Assembly: GCA_028023455.1 (NCBI GenBank)
Contig: JAQFVV010012441.1
Coordinates: forward strand, 2,477,911 to 2,541,910
Source of the DNA: Epiperipatus broadwayi
Lineage: Eukaryota; Onychophora; Udeonychophora; Euonychophora; Peripatidae
Length of the DNA stretch: 64,000 nucleotides
Direction: 5' to 3'
Numbering within the stretch: position 1 is the stretch's first letter; every line of letters begins with the position of its first letter. Position numbers and translations under genes: made by a program. The notes beneath the pieces were generated by a model. The model was not told where the DNA came from and ran no database searches. It was given only the letters and a program-made list of their open reading frames with translations. Positions 45,364 to 58,190 of the stretch are shown piece by piece.

Positions 45364-47875
45364 ATTATTGGAGAAGTAAATTAAATTATATTTTTAAATA
45401 AGTAAAATGCACATTTAATCTTTTTAAATAAACATCTTAGAAGCCAATATTGAATAATATTTCTGTAGTATTTATTACTGAATGATCTCTAGTCTAAGAA
45501 ATGGCTAATAAAAATTATTAATCTTAAAAGCTCGGTCTGGTGAGAACTGTCAAGGATGAATATCTATTTTAATTCATTATAGAAAAATGTAGACCTAGAA
45601 GGGTTAACAATTACCTTTAATTTGAAATCTAAATTGATTTTATCTGGCTTTTGTTGGCAAATTGCTTTCTTAGGTGGGGCCATTTGCGTTGGATATTGAA
45701 GTGGAGCAATTAAAATCCAGTAAGGACTGAAAGAAATATAAATGGAATTAGGAGTAAGAGATGTAAAGCAATAAGGTGTTGGCTCACCTGCTTGCTTCTG
45801 CAGGGGAATATATCTGTCTCTTGCTAGGCTTTTAGTAAATGTGTATTTGTTATGTTCATGCAGGTTTTCTTGGAAATAGTATTGATTAAAAGAAAGCGAT
45901 TTGTCTGCGAAGAGGGAACATTAATTACTTTTTGGATTTAAAAGTTAAGCCTGAATTGCTTGTCTGTAGAATTGGACTATCTGTAACTTACTAACTTAGG
46001 GACAGTGTTAAAATTATTAAAAATGATATAGTCTATATAATCAATGGCCGATAAACTAGTATTGTGGAAGCATTTAAAAAAAAAAAAGTTTTTTTTTAGT
46101 TACTTATAGGGATTTATTTTTTGTATTTATATATTTCAGTATAATCATGCCTTATGAATTTAGTACACTGTTAGATTAATGGTAGAGTCAAAGTTAGTTG
46201 AATCGCATCTTTATCTCTTGCGTGCTTGAATGTCACATGATTCCAAATTAATCTTTCATTATTATTATTATTTTAAATAAAATCTATATATTTGTTTATA
46301 ATTGGCTGTTTTGTGATTTATTTTGCTTTCTTTAATGTTTGTTCTTTTGTTAAAGGTCTTATTACTAATAATTATATAAGGGCTTTATGATGTAAATATC
46401 ATGTACATCTGCCTTTCATGTGATCTATCTAGGTTCACATCATAGACAAGATGTTGAATTTTTTTTCCAGCAGGCTTGGAGAAACCTAGCTCATAGTCAA
46501 TCCAGTTAACCGTTCAATATTGGTCCGTAAATGGGTTTTTGGTTATTTTTTACCTTGAGAGTAGAATAGTCTTTGAAAAACATTGACCATTTGGAGACCC
46601 TGATTACATTGTTTTCGGTAAGGACTTATGGAAGTGAATTGTTAATTATATAACGAGATTGAGAGGTGGGCTGATGCAGATGATAGTCAGTTATAGATGT
46701 GTCAATGGCCAAAACATTTTAAACTGTATAGGGTAAAATAATTATCGCATTCTGTATTATATTTAAAATTTTATCAGAAGATTAGGTTATGGTATGAAAT
46801 AAAATTAATATATAAAAAATTATCATCTAGCTACTAATTTTCTTTACAAATCTATTTTACAATCCAAATTTCTCTATATCCATGTAACATTCCAAAATTC
46901 ATTAAATTTGAAAGCAATGAGTTATTTAATTCATAAAACTAATAATATACTTTAACTACAGTATACACAAAAGTTTTGGTAAGAGTCTATAAATATGCTG
47001 TTATTGTTGTGACGAAAGGAATTCACATTTAGCCCATAATTCTTTGCATTGTTCCAAGTTTCAATTATTTGTCTAAAGCTTCGGGAAAAGATGAAACATG
47101 ATGCAGAGGTTTTGTTTCTTGTTGAATCGGTTTTAAAGTTTATGCTACTTATAAAGAAGCCATATTTTTCATATCATGTAGAATATATAATATAAAAATA
47201 TGACTAATTGAATAATATATTGCTCAGAGTTCATAAGAAGTTCAGGTTGTAAAAGTGACGAGTTTTGTGCTGAAATCCATGATATCCAGAATTCGCTTTC
47301 AACTGCTACATAAAACCATGCAGAGCAGATATAATAATTGTTTTGTTTGTTGCATTGAAGGTCAAGTGATATTTGAGTCCCAGAAATGCTAGATTGATCT
47401 TCTGTTTAGGAATAATCTTTGATTTTAGAATCTATCATTCATCTACAGCACTAAACCCCATAGGGCTAGTATCATGATACAGTTGTCCTTGAATGAGGAA
47501 ACATAGGTAATGCTTTAAGAGGGATACTAAATGAGAACATTTTTGATTTAAATAGAATGGTAATGAGAATACATTTTGATGTCTGATAACAATGATAATA
47601 ATATTTAATTTGAACTTCTAATAATCTGTATTATATGTATTCATAGTTTTTCTGATAGTAGAAATTTTCAAAAAAAAAAACAAAACAATATTCATAAATT
47701 GAAATATGGAAGTATCACAACAAAAACTGGTTCACCATCCATACTTTCAATAATCCATAGTTTTAAAATATATATATATAAAAATGTGGAAATTCATAAA
47801 TTTGAATTGGGAAATTTTATGCAATCAACTGCTTGTATGAACATTCACGTCAGTCATCCCTATAATTAAAACAGC
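45364..47875. other. Non-coding AT-rich stretch with one repeat fragment
   Basis: About 46455-46550 carries CAATCCAGTTAACCGTTCAA and TATTGGTCCGTAAATGG, shared with 3.2 and 53.5 kb. A-runs and T-runs lie near 46077-46100 and an A-run at 47670-47680. No gene was recognised. Confidence 0.5.
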
Positions 47876-47877
47876 TA

Positions 47878-48155
47878 AACTCTCTATACGTATTGCCATC
47901 CTAAGATCTAGGTGCAGGGCTCTCAGATCCAAGGCTCCTCAATGACGAAGACCACAAGGCAGAAACTAGTCTGGGTATATTGGATGAGTAGGCACTAGAT
48001 GGGGATTTTATACACAAGCCTTCTGGCATTCAGTGATTATTCTGGCTTGCACTGAGTGGCAATACGTATAGAGAGTTTTGCCTGTTATAATAACAGTTAC
48101 AAGCAAGCATAAGAAATGGTCATCATGTGATGTTTATTGGCTTAAAATCATCCCT
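47878..48155 (-). repeat. Family 1 repeat, single minus arm
   Basis: AGATCTAGGTGCAGGGCTCT, CAGATCCAAGGCTCCTCAAT, AGAAACTAGTCTGGGTATAT, GCCTTCTGGCATTCAGTGAT and TTGCACTGAGTGGCAATACG are in family order. It is one of the less diverged copies. Confidence 0.82.
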
Positions 48156-49446
48156 GTAATCCTGCACATGTGCATGAATTCAATGATATGATTGATTTCT
48201 ATCAATATATTACTGTACTTTTTTTTTTGTAACTGAATTTTTTTATTTTTTTACTTGCTAGTTTTATTAATGTCTTTCTGTACCGATTTTGAAAGCTAAT
48301 TTGTATCATAATTGTAAGTATTTATTCAGCACAAAGTAAACACCAGAAATGCAATCAGTTGTTTAATTGGGGCTTAATTTATTATTTCACATATTATTTA
48401 AAAACCACTGAGATGTGGAAAATGAAGATGGCATCTTCTTATTCATATGAGTTAGATTCATTTATTTATTTATTTTTTACATTATAATGTAATCTGATTT
48501 GTATATGCACAGATAAGTATACCTTTTGTATTTTCATGTTTTGTGTAGATTATTTTAACAATTATAATGAATTATTATCTATATGCATTACATACATGTA
48601 AAAATTCTCTTTTACAGAATATTAAATGTTGTTAAGGTGAGGCTTAAAATGTTAGTTTTAATTACATATGTATAGCACAGCCTTCATTTTGTATTTAATT
48701 TGTAAGAAAATTATTGTTTTTTTTAATTAATATTTCAAAAGTTAATTAGTAAATGTGCTTAAGAAAATGAAATAGTTTTAAATTGGATTAAATCTTTAAT
48801 TTATATTCAGGGGAAAAAAATGTCGGAGTTTCCAGTTTATATTCATTTTTGTGCTTCTTTGCCATATGATGTTTAATTTTTAAATAATATGAGTATATAT
48901 AAACATTACATATTTTATTTTTATTAATAAAAATATTTAAAAAAAAATTAAAATTAAATTTATCCCTTTTGTCAAGCATATTCTCAAAAGTTTCTATTAT
49001 ATCATGCCAGAAATGAAAAAAAAAATCTGCTATTTCCTGATTAGACCTGATAACTGTATACAAAACTAAAAACTAAAATGTAAAATTTTTTTTTTTTTTT
49101 TTTTAAATTAACTAGGAGAAAACTGTGTGGACATGTGGTTTTTACTAAAATATCAATCTATAAGAGTTATAAATTGAGTAAAATGAAATAGATTGTGCCA
49201 TTCAATGAGAAATTAAATAAATTTAACCTGGCTGATGAAAATAATGGCTGGACTATCTGTATTGGCTATTAGTTTACCATTTTAATTTTAAGCCTGATTG
49301 GGTTCTGAAAAAATTGTTTTTAATTTTATCTTGCATTGAATGTAAAGATGATGGTAAAGAAAAAAAGATTTAGCTAAACTTTTAAATGACTGTCTGGAGA
49401 TTTGGGTTAATGACATTTTACTTGCAGTTGTATGTATTATCTAGTT
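48156..49446. other. Non-coding AT-rich stretch
   Basis: T-runs occur at 48220-48229 and 49086-49104. The minus-strand 91-codon frame at 48788-49063 is rich in Asn, Lys, Phe and Tyr as expected from AT-rich DNA and has no domain. Confidence 0.5.
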
Positions 49447-49579
49447 AAACTACTAAATATTGTCTTGCTTTGGTGGTTGAGAGGTCAGTGCGACTGCCTT
49501 GCACTTGCAGGCAGTTGCCCAGGTTGCGGGTTCGCGTACCGGCCGATGCTATGACATTTAAAAAAAAAAACTACTAAAT
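49447..49579 (+). mobile_element. tRNA-derived SINE with target-site duplications
   Basis: The tRNA-like head is 49467-49549 (83 nt), followed by CTATGACATTTA and an A-run. The acceptor-like ends GCTTTGG and CCGATGC can pair with a mismatch and a wobble. Box A TGGTTGAGAGG is near 49474 and box B GGGTTCGCGTACC is at about 49528-49540. AAACTACTAAAT is present at 49447-49458 and 49568-49579, the target-site duplication. The head is close to the 62.75-kb copy, with a few substitutions. Its 83-nt length allows a long variable arm, as in Leu/Ser tRNAs. The tRNA of origin is not assigned. Confidence 0.9.
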
Positions 49580-52545
49580 GTTTTTTAGCAATTTATAAAG
49601 GTTCAGTTTTTTAAAAAACATTCACCAATTCAACATGATGATGGAAATAATCGTCATATAACAAATACTTTACTTAAAGAAGGGCGGACATTTTTCCAAA
49701 CGCCCTCTATAGAGAAATAGTAAAAAGAGGAGCATTTCACATTAAATTTATCCAATTTTCATAAACATTTTTTTATGCTTTTTAGATGATATCCATTTAC
49801 TAACCAACATTGGATAGATAATTAGGTTGTCTGTGTGTTTGCTACATTAAAAAGAATCTTAAGCTAGATTGAGACTTTAAAAAAATACCAATTTTTTATC
49901 TGGCCTGCAATTTAAATCCCATGTTTTTGCCATAGCAGATGATTTGCTACCATTATTCTAGGTGTGGTCAACCTATTCCTCTTTATTATTTTTTTATTCA
50001 GCTTATCTAATTCATGATTATATCAGGAAATTTTATTCATTATATAAAACTTATATGAGTTTTAAATATTTTTATTTTAGTATTTCTTATAGTAAATATA
50101 ATGTTTGTAATTTTTTTAAAAAAATACTATGTTGAGCAATATCTCATGAAACCCATTGCTAAAAAAAAATCGCCTATGTCTGCAATGCCAGTCTCTCTCT
50201 CTATATATAAGTTATAATGGGATTTTTATGTTATATACTCTTTGGATAATTATTTCATATAATCTATTTTAAGATAGGAAGTAAGTAAATCTCATATGTT
50301 AGTAATGAATGTTTTATATAATAGAAAGATGGAGGGAGGATCGGCTGATGCAGTATTTGACATTTTTATTGCATATAAATTTTTACCACTTTTTTTGTTT
50401 AACTAGCTGCATTTTTACTTTCAATTTATATATATATTTAATTCTTATAATTGACATCTCTTGAATATTTAGCCGCTAAAGTTGTCAAGAAAATTATATT
50501 TGTTTTTATACTGGTCTGATGTGGAATTCACTGGCATGCAGGGTAATGTCAGATAAAATTATACCTTCAACTAAGCTCCCATTAATGTTATTTATAAAAT
50601 GGATTTTTCTATAAGCAAGTTATTGATTAAAAAGAAAATTTGTTTTAACATATTTATTGCTGTAATATTGTTTAAAAAAAAAAAAAAAGACTACACCCAA
50701 CCTTTCCTCTCCGTCTATTTTACATTAAGACAAGGCTTTTGCCAAAAGTATTGTTTTTTATCAAACATACAGATGTTAAAAATCTATCAGTTTAATTAGT
50801 ATATGGTGGGTATACCAAAATCTATAATCAGGTGATTTATTATATACATACAGTCTTTCCGGAAAAAAAAAAAGCCAGTTAGTTGTAATCAGTTCTAAGA
50901 TTCTGACTACACTGCCATCTAGTGTCTTTTTATCTGCATGGCGAAAGGGTTAATTATTCATATGCTTACGTTAGTTTTAGGGCTAAGAGACAGAAGTTGT
51001 AATTGTATATTTTAAATAGCTAATACTAGAATTATATGTTTGCTAAAGTCTGTTTAAATAACCTCAGTCGTGAATTTTTTACTAAAATTAGGAATATAGT
51101 TATTTATGAAGAACAAATAAAAAGTCAATAAGAAGAGTTTTTTTGAGAGAATTCTAGAGGAAATTCCAATATGTGACCCACTAAAAAGTGAGCTTTTATT
51201 TTGAGGCGGTGAAAACAGCTAATAGCTTAAAGAGCAGAATTTAATTGAAGTAACTAAAAAAATTTATTTGAAGCAGTAAGCCACAAAGAGGAATCTTTGG
51301 TAATAGAAAATAAAGTCTGGTTATCATTAAGATCATCGCCCTAAGGGGTGTCCACAGGAATCAATGGTATTACATATAAAATTTGTAGTCAACTAAAGAA
51401 TATAAATACTGGCACAATTTTTCCAATTAATGTAGAAAATTACTTCAAGGCCATAGGTTGAGAAAAATTTATGTTCCTAAACTAATGGGAAAAGTTTTAA
51501 TAGAGATGTGTAAACTATTGCACAATCTCTTCTATATCATGCATACAGAAAATTATTCAATGAGATTACAGGCTTACATTGAAAGAGAACTTTTCAATGT
51601 ATAAATTTTTGTTTCAGAAATGATTAACGAATAAGGAATATCATTACTGACACATGTTGGATAATGAAAAATATACAGAATTATCAGGAGATCAATGTTT
51701 GATTAATTGATTTCAACAAAATGTCTTTAATTCAGTTGAATATGCTCTTGAAAGTTGTAAATAAGATGAATGTAGCAAAATATCTGTGATGGAAGACCAT
51801 TGTGGATTCTGGATGAGTGATATAAATGCCAACAAACCGTAACTTCTCTGCTGTGACAACTCTTGGAGAAGGTCTATCCAAAGACACACAGACAAATTTA
51901 AAGGTTAGAGTGAAAAGATGGTGGAGAGATCCTTAAAGGTAAGGACATACTGGATGCTAAAAAAGCAAAATAGAAAAAAATCTTGAAACTTTTGACCTGT
52001 TTGCTAGCAAAGATTTTTGTGAAAACAATAGTATATCTTCACTGCCATTTGATTCCAAACTTTTGCATAGATAACGGAAATCTTGTTTGATATATATCAA
52101 TATACATATGATACAATTCAATCTAAAAATTATACACATTATCAATCAAAATAATTTATACAAAACAATTAAATAATGTTGTGGAAATGGGTAGCCCAAA
52201 ATAACCAGAATCATTGTCTGGAAGGAAAGTGCATCGCAATACATGCTTCTATTACTAGATGCCTTTTGCAGAGAGCCTCCACCATGCACCCACATTACCA
52301 ACATCATCATCAAAAGAAGTTGTGTTGTGCATAGTAAATATTATTGTTAAGTATGTCTCACTTATTTGTTGATATTTGTAATGGCTGAAAAGTTGGAACA
52401 ATGTGAAATTTTGTTTTCTACTATTGAAAATGGCAGGTAAAACAGTTATAATAACATGAAATAGCTTACAAGCAAGCTTCTCTGGGGAAAATATAAGTTC
52501 ACGAGTCATTTAATGGAAATCTCATATTCATCATATCCCAAAAAG
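49580..52545. other. Non-coding AT-rich stretch, upstream of mariner relic
   Basis: An A-run lies at 50674-50688. The right part (about 51.1-52.5 kb) might include the 5' half of the mariner element, but no DETW-type catalytic block could be read. The minus-strand frames at 51713-51895, 51957-52145 and 52255-52509 have no recognised domain. Confidence 0.45.
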
Positions 52546-52549
52546 TGTG

Positions 52550-53035
52550 AGTGCATCCAATATCAAGATGATATGCTGATTTTTTTTGGAATGCAAATGA
52601 CATTGTTCACTAATTCATTCGTAAAGTTTGTGTCCCAATTTGTGGCAAAGTGGGGATTGCAAGCTTCACCATGATAATGCACCAGCGCACAAAACCTTGA
52701 GTGTGATACAATTTTAATTAAAAACAGCATCACCCAGCTTATCCATCAGTCATATCCATCTGATCTTGTTTTGTGCAACTTTTTTTTATTCCCCTGAATG
52801 AAAAAATACTTCAAAAGAAAAAGTTTTACATACTTGGGGTGGTGAAGAAAAAACAACAGAGGCATTAAAAGGCATTACTTTGCACGAATTTCAGGACTAC
52901 TTTGAAACATGGAAAACTCATTTAGGCAGTGTACTACATCAAATTGACAATACTTTAAAGGTCATTCAACTTATAACATCTAAAAATATCTCTTTTATTG
53001 ATGTTTTGTTTGTATTGAACATCTGACCATCTTCA
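52550..53035 (+). mobile_element. mariner-family transposase relic, C-terminal half
   Basis: About 52630-52690 gives VCPNLWQSGDCKL-like text followed by HHDNAPAHKTLSV (52667-52705), the second catalytic-Asp block HDNAPxH of mariner transposases. The next block, at about 52737-52800, spreads across frames the PxYPSDLVLCNFFLFP-like text that corresponds to PPYSPDLAPCDFFLFP, which holds the third catalytic Asp. About 52845-52960 reads EKTTEALKGITLHEFQDYFE and TWKTHLGSVLHQIDNTLK, which parallels the usual ALKxIxxxEFQxCFxxWxxRxxxCI end. Frameshifts and stops make it inactive. Terminal inverted repeats and a TA duplication were not identified. Confidence 0.85.
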
Positions 53036-53039
53036 GCAT

Positions 53040-53810
53040 GCAACTTTTGTTCTCATCCCTAAAGAAATTGTAATTTTATCAAAAGAGAGTATTTCAGGAC
53101 TTTTCTTAGTACTATCAAAAGTGCTATCTTTAATTTTGGATTTTGGGTCCCTTTTCAACGTTTATTCAACCATTCACAATAGTGATAAAAGTATAATTAT
53201 TATTTTTTATTTTATTTTGCCAAGCAATCATGCAATCAAAGATTATACAAGAGTTGACAGAGGTAACTCATACATGTGGATACATGACAAACTTTACAAA
53301 TTTCTCATTTTTAAACTGTAAATGATGAGAATATAGTTGGGGATGAGGATTCTACTATACTCCAACAAGTGAATATATATTGAAATTAGTCTAGTCATTA
53401 AAGCACAAATGAATTTGTTGAAATTGCCTTTTTTAAAAATAATTGTTAGCTAAGATTGTCTTATTTAATATTTACTAGCTAATTATCTAGTATTGGCCTG
53501 TAAATGGCTGTCTAAACATCTATATGAAGTTTCAACTCTTAATTTCAGTATTAGATATCATTCCTATAATGTAAAATACAATACATGTATTTGATATATG
53601 TAGTTTTATCACATATAAATATATTCTGAATAACGAGCTGTAATCTGTAATAACAATATAGCTTTAACAAAAAACTTTAGAAAGACCTTTAATTTTTATT
53701 AACTTACTGTTATAGCCAAAGAATTGACACTCATGTGACCAGCTGGGTTGATTAAATCATCTATTTGAAAGGAAAAAATTAAAGCTATTAGTGGTCTGAA
53801 AAAAAAACTT
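53040..53810. other. Non-coding AT-rich stretch
   Basis: The open frame at 53121-53321 has no recognised domain. About 53470-53515 resembles the 3.2/46.5-kb repeat word (CTAATTATCTAGTATTGGCC). Confidence 0.5.
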
Positions 53811-53814
53811 AAGG

Positions 53815-53893
53815 TTCACTTGTCCCAGATTCAAACTCTATATTGTGGCAATAGTTAGACGGATGTGCTAACCATTATATCATAAATACATAA
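53815..53893 (-). other. tRNA-like sequence (pseudogene or SINE head)
   Basis: Minus strand: TATGATATAATGGTTAGCAC (D-arm and box A like), ATCCGTCTAACTATTG (anticodon-arm position), then GAGTTTGAATCTGGGACA (T-arm and box B like, compare GGTTCGAATCC). Spacing is tRNA-like. The anticodon and acceptor stems do not pair, so it is not a working tRNA. No A-tail or target-site duplication is evident. Confidence 0.5.
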
Positions 53894-55091
53894 CAATTAA
53901 AACCTTTATCTTGCTATGAAATATCTATTAAATTAATTAAATTTTAAAGTTAAGACTTGAATTTGATTTTCCTAAGACTTGTAGCTCCTGTGTAAATACA
54001 GGCACAATATTATTTCGCATTCTTCATTTCCTAACATTACTGCAGGAAAAGAGCTTCTACTGTATCAACATCATGTATGGAATTATCTACCAATGCTTCA
54101 TTATAAATTTTTAATGCCTTGAAAACATTCTTACCATACTATGATTTTCTCCAATGTGATTGTGTATTTTGACTTGAATTATTTTAATTATTCATTCAGC
54201 TATTACAGCAAGCACAGTTAGATAATTGTTATTTCTAGTAGGGCTTGAATTCCAATATTCAATGAATACAATTGTTACTCTTGAGACAATCGATCTTCAA
54301 ACATTGTTATAACTTGCAATTTTATTTAAATTTCAGCTAGTTTTGCAGGTTGTCAAAACTAGCGTGAAAATATGACACATAATTCCTTTATTTTATCCAG
54401 TTTTTTTATATGTAGTAGTCTCCTCTTATTTCATGTCATTTGATTTTAAATCTTCATGTAAATATCAAAATTTGTGGATAATAGCAAATTATACAAAATA
54501 TACATTTGAATGCACACATATAATGCAGATTGTTATTGTATATATACCTATGTATATATCTATAAATAATTTTAAAATTATGTGTGTTAAGATATCAAGA
54601 AAATTAGTTAACAAAAGAAATAAAATATTGTATGTTTTAAAACATATAGTACTAATTGTTTTAACACATACACAAGCACATATAGTATGTATACGCTGAT
54701 GATTGAATGTAGTTTATAAATTATAAATTAAGTTGTCTGGATATAATTCATCATCTATATCAAGATCTAAACCTTGACCAGTTAATTTTTTATATATGTG
54801 ATCTTCAGTTTTAAAGTGTAGTTGGTGAAAAAAAAAAATTTTTTTTAGCTTATTACCAAAAAATATGTTTAGAAATGAAGAAAATATCTTTTTAAATAAA
54901 TCTTGGGTTAAAGATTTGCAGAGGTCCCTACTGTCGTTTTTTCAGGGGCATAGTCTTAAGGTTATAGCCTTAATGAATATTACTTTAAAAATATGATAAA
55001 AGAAATAGTTTTAAACATAGTAATATAAAATATTTATATTTTTCATCATACAGTATTTCAAAAGACATTATATACTCATTAAAATAAACTA
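53894..55091. other. Non-coding AT-rich stretch
   Basis: The open frame at 54433-54699 (88 codons) has no recognised domain. An A-run followed by a T-run lies at 54828-54847. Confidence 0.5.
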
Positions 55092-55093
55092 TA

Positions 55094-56079
55094 CACCTGG
55101 GTCTCATTTTACGCGATAGATAGGTTCCTCAGAAAACACGCGCAAAAGAAATTGCACAAAAATAGACGTAACTTACCTTGAAAAAGGGGGGATACGGACT
55201 GTGATTTTTCAAAAATTGCATAAAAGCAAAGCACCAATGTTCACGCAAAAAAAAAAAATAATGAAATAAAATATGACTAATAAAAAATTTCAAAATTGAA
55301 AAAAATAGATACAAGACAAACTTTTTTTAACTATAATATTTAATTTTATTCAAAACAATATATTTTTATGCATAATTTACAGTAAGTGACATTTTTTATA
55401 CACGTTTTAATTATTATCGCTACTTGCCGATAAACAGGTTCATTTGCAAACTGGTAAAAAATCAGGTTCTTCACAAGAGGAAATACAACTAGTGCCAACT
55501 TCACTCTCATGTTGTGTTAATGGTTTTTGGTGACAATGTAATTAGTAATTAATCTTTGAGACAATGATTTTATTAATTGTTTATGAAACTCGCGATATCC
55601 AGACATACAACCACTTAGCTCTCGTTGGAATTTAAGAGCACGTTGGTGATTAGTGTCATTAATAAGAAAATAATTTAAAAAAAACTTGCGGACACTAAAT
55701 GATTAATAATTGATTACGTTCTTTTTTAAAAAGCAAAAACAGAATGTGATTTAAAATGCAAAATTAACACGCACCGTGTTTGAACAAATTTACATTATAA
55801 TCTTGTAAAATTTAATGTGTGTATACATAAAATGTGGAAATCATGATTTTAATTTCATTATTGCATAAAATCTTACTATTATAAAGCACTGAAAATATTG
55901 AAATTACTAAGATGAAAGTCGAATTCCAATAATGTGCTATTACTTTCAATATGACGTAAGCGTGCGAATTTTATTATTTAAAGTAATAGCGCATTATCGG
56001 AGTTCGACTTCTGAAGAAACATGAATCGCATAACTTCAAAATCGCGTTAAATAAATCCGCGTAAAACGAGACCCAGGTG
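55094..56079. mobile_element. pogo/Tigger-like non-autonomous element, copy B (TA duplication)
   Basis: The 986-bp element starts CACCTGGGTCTCATTTTACG and ends CGCGTAAAACGAGACCCAGG plus TG, flanked by TA at 55092-55093 and 56080-56081. It shares the ends and interior blocks with copy A at 32.33 kb (CTTACCTTGAAAAAGGGGGG, AGAAACATGAATCGCATAAC). It differs by an extra segment near 55350-55395 and a palindrome at about 55916-56012. The minus-strand frame 55129-55314 is a shadow. Confidence 0.85.
55916..56012. repeat. Nested palindrome inside pogo-like copy B
   Basis: AAGTCGAATTCCAATAATGT / GCTATTACTTTCAA is mirrored by TTAAAGTAATAGC / GCATTATCGGAGTTCGACTT. Copy A has no counterpart at the equivalent place, where its sequence goes straight to AAGAAGAAACATGAATCGCA. 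It therefore looks like a small MITE inserted in copy B after the two copies separated, or a deletion in A. Confidence 0.7.
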
Positions 56080-56081
56080 TA

Positions 56082-58020
56082 TATTTTTTTTAAAAAAGTG
56101 GTAAAATTTAAAGTTAAAAAAAAAAAATCAATGAAATAAAAAATTCATTTTTGATATAGTGTAAAATAACTAACCAAAATCGGTTTCGTGACTTGTGCTT
56201 TAGAAATCTTTTTTTTTTCTGCCTGATTATCTAGGAACAATATCCAAACATAAAAAATATATATCATATGTTGCTATCATTCGATTTATATAAACATATT
56301 AGCAGAATTACTAGCAAAAATAACTGATGTGAAGGTTATTCATTCATTAGGCATTGCATTGTTACCTGAAGAATTTATGGATTTATCTGTAGAAGAGTTG
56401 AGACAGCTGCTTTCTCTCTGTGATGAAAATTATTGATGAATTGGAAAAACTGCTGTGCTTAAATGATGTATAATTCATAAAATTCTAATTGCTATAATTG
56501 CTGAAAAGGTAGTAATAGACATTTTTTTGTGATCAAATCAACATTGGGGATTAAAAACTTAAAATTATACGTATTATTAAATTGCTATTCTGTTTTCCTG
56601 TTGTTAATTTTTTAAACAAGCATAACATTGAATTTGTGGTTATTGAGATCGCAAATATGATGGAAAAACTGCATATATGGAATTGGAATAATTGTAGATT
56701 TAAAAATAAGTATATGTATATTAAATTTTGTACCAAAAGCCATAGTGAAGCGATTAGAGTATTATGATTAAGTGATAACATTTGATCGCCTGCTATAGTT
56801 TGCCATATCTTCAACTTGATTAATTCTAGGGCCTCCTTAAATTAGAATTGTATTATAAATTATTATTACCTTTATATGAAATGCAGAAATAAACAGTTAT
56901 GAAATATTATGGAGAGGAACTTGAGCGTAAGGAGAGAAAAAAGAAGAGGCTAAATACCTCTAATAATTTTTAACTTGAGTTGGAAGTTGTGTGGATCTTA
57001 AAACAAAAGTAGAAAATTGAGTTATGATTAGCTAGATAATATGAAACCTATAACAGATGTGCTTTTTTTTTTTATGAAATCATTTACGTGTTAATATTCT
57101 TAGAATATAATGTATATATAATTTATTATGTCCTACAGATATTACAAATACTTACTATATGATATTTACATTTAGGAAGAGTGAATCCCCCCACTATTTT
57201 CAAATAAAAAAAAAAAGTAAAATGGATGGAAATTTTTCTAACTCATTTTCCCTCTAATGTCTAGAAGAAAAAAGTATGCATCGTTTCTTTGTTTAGGATT
57301 ATCTTTAGAAACTTTTTTTTTCGACTACGTAATTTGAGGGAAAAAGAAATATCTGGAAAAAAACAAACAATAGATAGATATTATTTGATGAGTGTAAATC
57401 TATTTTTTAAGGGTAAATGATGATAAAATTGTTTATTGAAATTCTGTATTCAGTTATATTTATTTTGTTTTTATTTCCTTAAAAATGATTTATTTAATTT
57501 GATATCGGATTGCTCCCAGATACATTGGTTTTTAGAAGACATATATATTTTTTCATTTTATCATTTCGCTAATTCTCTCAAATATTATTATAAGACGTTG
57601 TCAAGTGGGACACTCGGACTTTCCTCTGAGTGCCATTTTCTATGAATAAGATTTCATCCGTAATTAGGATTTGGGATATTTCAATGACACTTTTTTTTTT
57701 TAAAAAAAGAAAGCATTTTGTATCATTTCCTTATTTATACTAAAATGGAAAAACAATCGAATTTAAATAAATATCCCATTACAAAGCAATGACCTTTCCA
57801 AAAGTCTATGTACACTGGGTTTTCCAAATGCAGGATAGTGAGAATTTGAGAGGCTTTCCTCATTTCATCTTTTAACTAAGGATAGTGAATAATGTTTAAT
57901 GATTGTGGGTTCGCTATAGCCTTGATATCTAAGAGGTAAATCCTAGACTTCATGAAAAGAATTTCATTTAGTACAGATTTAACCATATCAGAAGCATGGC
58001 AAGCAGAGGCACTATCTCTG
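56082..58020. other. Non-coding AT-rich stretch
   Basis: Homopolymers at 56118-56127, 56209-56219, 57063-57073 and 57687-57705. No gene is recognisable in the opposed open frames at 56551-56814 or in 57436-57645. About 57940-58020 precedes the family 2 arm; its minus-strand frame (57876-58082) is not supported. Confidence 0.5.
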
Positions 58021-58029
58021 CACCCACAA

Positions 58030-58190
58030 GGTACACCGTGATCTGTACCGATTAGTGAATGCTGGTTCAGCATGAAATACATATATTGGAGATCATTTAT
58101 CTTTTTTACATGTATGTGGACACGTGTATCAGTTGTTTAAGATGGAATGGAAAGTTGTAAGGACAAAAGCCTGACTTCAAATCCCTTCTA
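58030..58190 (+). repeat. Family 2 repeat, single arm
   Basis: GTGAATGCTGGTTCAGCATG, TTGGAGATCATTTATCTTTT, TACATGTATGTGGACACGTG and TATCAGTTGTTTAAGATGGA are in family order. Confidence 0.78.
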
